From: Flavobacteriaceae bacterium
Lineage (GTDB): Bacteria > Bacteroidota > Bacteroidia > Flavobacteriales > Flavobacteriaceae
Length of the DNA: 8,103 bases
Reading direction: 5' to 3'
Assembly: GCA_015493405.1 (NCBI GenBank)
Contig: WGDF01000305.1
Location: forward strand, 1-8,103
Shown: positions 6,917-8,103 of the stretch, in pieces
How positions within the stretch are numbered: position 1 is the first letter of the stretch
Layout of the letters: each line of letters opens with the position of its first letter
The notes under the pieces: model-generated
The model's input: the letters and a program-made list of their open reading frames with translations, nothing else
Databases searched by the model: none
Told to the model about the DNA's origin: nothing
Translations under genes and position numbers: made by a program

Positions 6917-7795
6917 ATGCGACAATTATTATACATACAGCATTTTTTACAAAATTTGGCTGCCAGTATGGCGAGCTTATTCAAAGTCATTTTACTGAGT
7001 CGGCCTGTGTCTTTGCCCAAAGCTCGAAACAAAACCTTGGTGATTTTGGGTAATGGCCCTTCGGTAAATCCTTTTCTGAAGGTACATGCCGGTTTCTTAA
7101 AGGATAAAGCTGTTTTAGGTGTAAATCATTTGGCAGATTCAGCGCTTTATACTCAAGTTAAGCCGGATTATTATATGATTAATGTGCCCGAATTTTGGAC
7201 TGATGATGTGGATATAGATGTGCAAGACAGACGCCGCCAATTGATTGCACATTTGGTTGAAAAAACCGATTGGCCACTTGATTTAATTTTAGGTATCGGG
7301 GCTAAAAAATCACAATTATGGACAGATATTGCCCAAAAAAATCCGCAGATAACATTGCATTATATCAATCCGACGCCCATAGAAGGTTTTAAAAAATTTC
7401 GTTTTTTTTGTTACCGGCATCAGTGCGGTATGCCTCGGCCCCACAATGTGCTGATTCCTTCGATTATGGCCGGTATCAATATGGGATTTGAAAAAATATA
7501 TCTGCTTGGAGCCGATCATTCTTGGCTGGAAGAGCTTTTCGTCGCCGATGACAATACCGTTTACTTAACCCAACGTCATTTTTACGATGCCCAAACGGCC
7601 CGCCCCGATGTGATGAAAAAAATGGGCAAAAACAAACGCCGGTTGCATGAAATCTTGCACAAATTTATGTTGAGTTTCAAAGCTTATTTCGACCTGAACG
7701 ATTATGCCAAAAAAAGAAAAGTGCATATTTACAATTTGACTAAAGGCTCTTATATAGATGCGTTTGACAGATTAAAATTGAATGATAATGAATAA
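6917..7795 (+). CDS. DUF115 / MptE-like protein, possible glycosyltransferase
   Basis: A 292-residue protein that resembles the DUF115 (6-hydroxymethylpterin diphosphokinase MptE-like) superfamily, which also includes flagellin Maf glycosyltransferases and looks related to GT42 sialyltransferases. Seen: a short hydrophobic or amphipathic N-terminus (4-28), the nucleotide-binding loop VILGNGPSV (42-50), N70 in GVNH, the segment IMAGINMGFEKIYLLGADHSW (183-203) that corresponds to the family's helix-strand-GxD motif, and a C-terminal NLTKGSYIDAF (273-283). Position after a GT2 gene favours a role in surface glycan synthesis over pterin synthesis. It lies 31 bp behind the GT2 gene and its last 8 bp overlap the peptidase start. 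A T8 tract occurs at 7402-7409. The fold is fairly sure, the reaction is not. Confidence 0.8.
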   Translation: MRQLLYIQHFLQNLAASMASLFKVILLSRPVSLPKARNKTLVILGNGPSVNPFLKVHAGFLKDKAVLGVNHLADSALYTQVKPDYYMINVPEFWTDDVDIDVQDRRRQLIAHLVEKTDWPLDLILGIGAKKSQLWTDIAQKNPQITLHYINPTPIEGFKKFRFFCYRHQCGMPRPHNVLIPSIMAGINMGFEKIYLLGADHSWLEELFVADDNTVYLTQRHFYDAQTARPDVMKKMGKNKRRLHEILHKFMLSFKAYFDLNDYAKKRKVHIYNLTKGSYIDAFDRLKLNDNE

Positions 7796-8103
7796 ATTAT
7801 ATTTTTATTTATGCTTTTTGGCTGTGATGCGTATTTCAGCCCAATTTGATAACACACAACTTAATAAGATTGATATTTTACAATACGACTTTAAGATTCA
7901 AATCAATGATTCGACTGACTTTATCAAGGCAGCGGCTCAAATCAAATTGGTTAGAAAAAAACCGGTTTCTCAACTCATCTTAAATTTTCGATCGGTTAAT
8001 GCTTCAGGTAAAGGTATGCAAGTTTTGGGAGTTTATGATAGCCGTCAAATGAATTTAAAATTCCGGCATCAAAATGATAGTTTGACTGTTTTTTGGCCTA
8101 AAA
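7788..8103 (+). CDS. M1-family metallopeptidase, N-terminal fragment (runs off window)
   Basis: The first 105 residues of an exported protein; the frame is open to the right edge. It starts MNKLYFYLCFLAVMRISAQ, a Sec-type signal peptide with likely cleavage near residue 18 or 19. The mature part begins with LNKIDILQYDFKIQINDSTD (25-44) and continues with a strand pattern (AAAQIKLVRKK, LILNFRS, LKFRHQNDSLTVFWP). This fits the N-terminal beta-saddle domain of M1 aminopeptidases of the ERAP/LTA4H type found widely in Bacteroidota. The zinc site HExxH-E and the GxMEN motif lie beyond the window, so activity cannot be judged. The ATG lies within the end of the preceding gene (8-bp overlap), pointing to translational coupling. 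An internal ATG at residue 14 is less likely because it would break the signal peptide. Confidence 0.8.
   Translation, partial: MNKLYFYLCFLAVMRISAQFDNTQLNKIDILQYDFKIQINDSTDFIKAAAQIKLVRKKPVSQLILNFRSVNASGKGMQVLGVYDSRQMNLKFRHQNDSLTVFWPK

Overview
The window looks like chromosomal DNA from a member of the Bacteroidota, most probably class Flavobacteriia. The basis is AT-rich DNA, LeuRS and HMG-CoA-lyase-like sequences that read like Flavobacterium-type proteins, a lipoprotein type familiar from that group, starts without Shine-Dalgarno sequences, and two good TAnnTTTG -7 boxes. No tRNA, rRNA, CRISPR array, transposase or phage gene is visible. The assignment rests on remembered family sequences, not on a search.

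Left part (1-2901): the 3' three-quarters of leuS (leucyl-tRNA synthetase) runs forward off the left edge. It converges on a reverse-strand gene for a hydroxymethylglutaryl-CoA-lyase-like enzyme, with only 3 bp between the stop codons. A 208-bp divergent intergenic region (2902-3109) follows. It carries two copies of the palindromic 9-mer CTTTTAAAG exactly 18 bp apart and a TATATTTG -7 box facing right.

Middle (3110-5470): one large gene encodes a 786-residue lipoprotein. It has a clear lipobox, an unassigned alpha/beta-like N-terminal half and a C-terminal half made of about eight repeated strands that look like a beta-propeller. A 89-bp gap (5471-5559) then holds a perfect 9-bp inverted repeat directly upstream of a TAATTTTG -7 box.

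Right part (5560-8103): four tightly packed forward genes that probably form one operon. They encode a small four-helix membrane protein, a family 2 glycosyltransferase (starting on the base after the previous stop), a DUF115/MptE-like protein that may also be a glycosyltransferase, and the start of a secreted M1-family metallopeptidase that overlaps the preceding gene by 8 bp. The two glycan-type genes suggest cell-surface glycan or glycolipid synthesis. How the membrane protein and the peptidase relate to that is not evident from sequence.

Most of the window is ordinary core genome. The points worth a second look are the altered active site of the lyase-like enzyme, the propeller lipoprotein, the possible operators at both promoters, and the pairing of two glycan genes with an M1 peptidase. 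I see no convincing case for a wholly new system.
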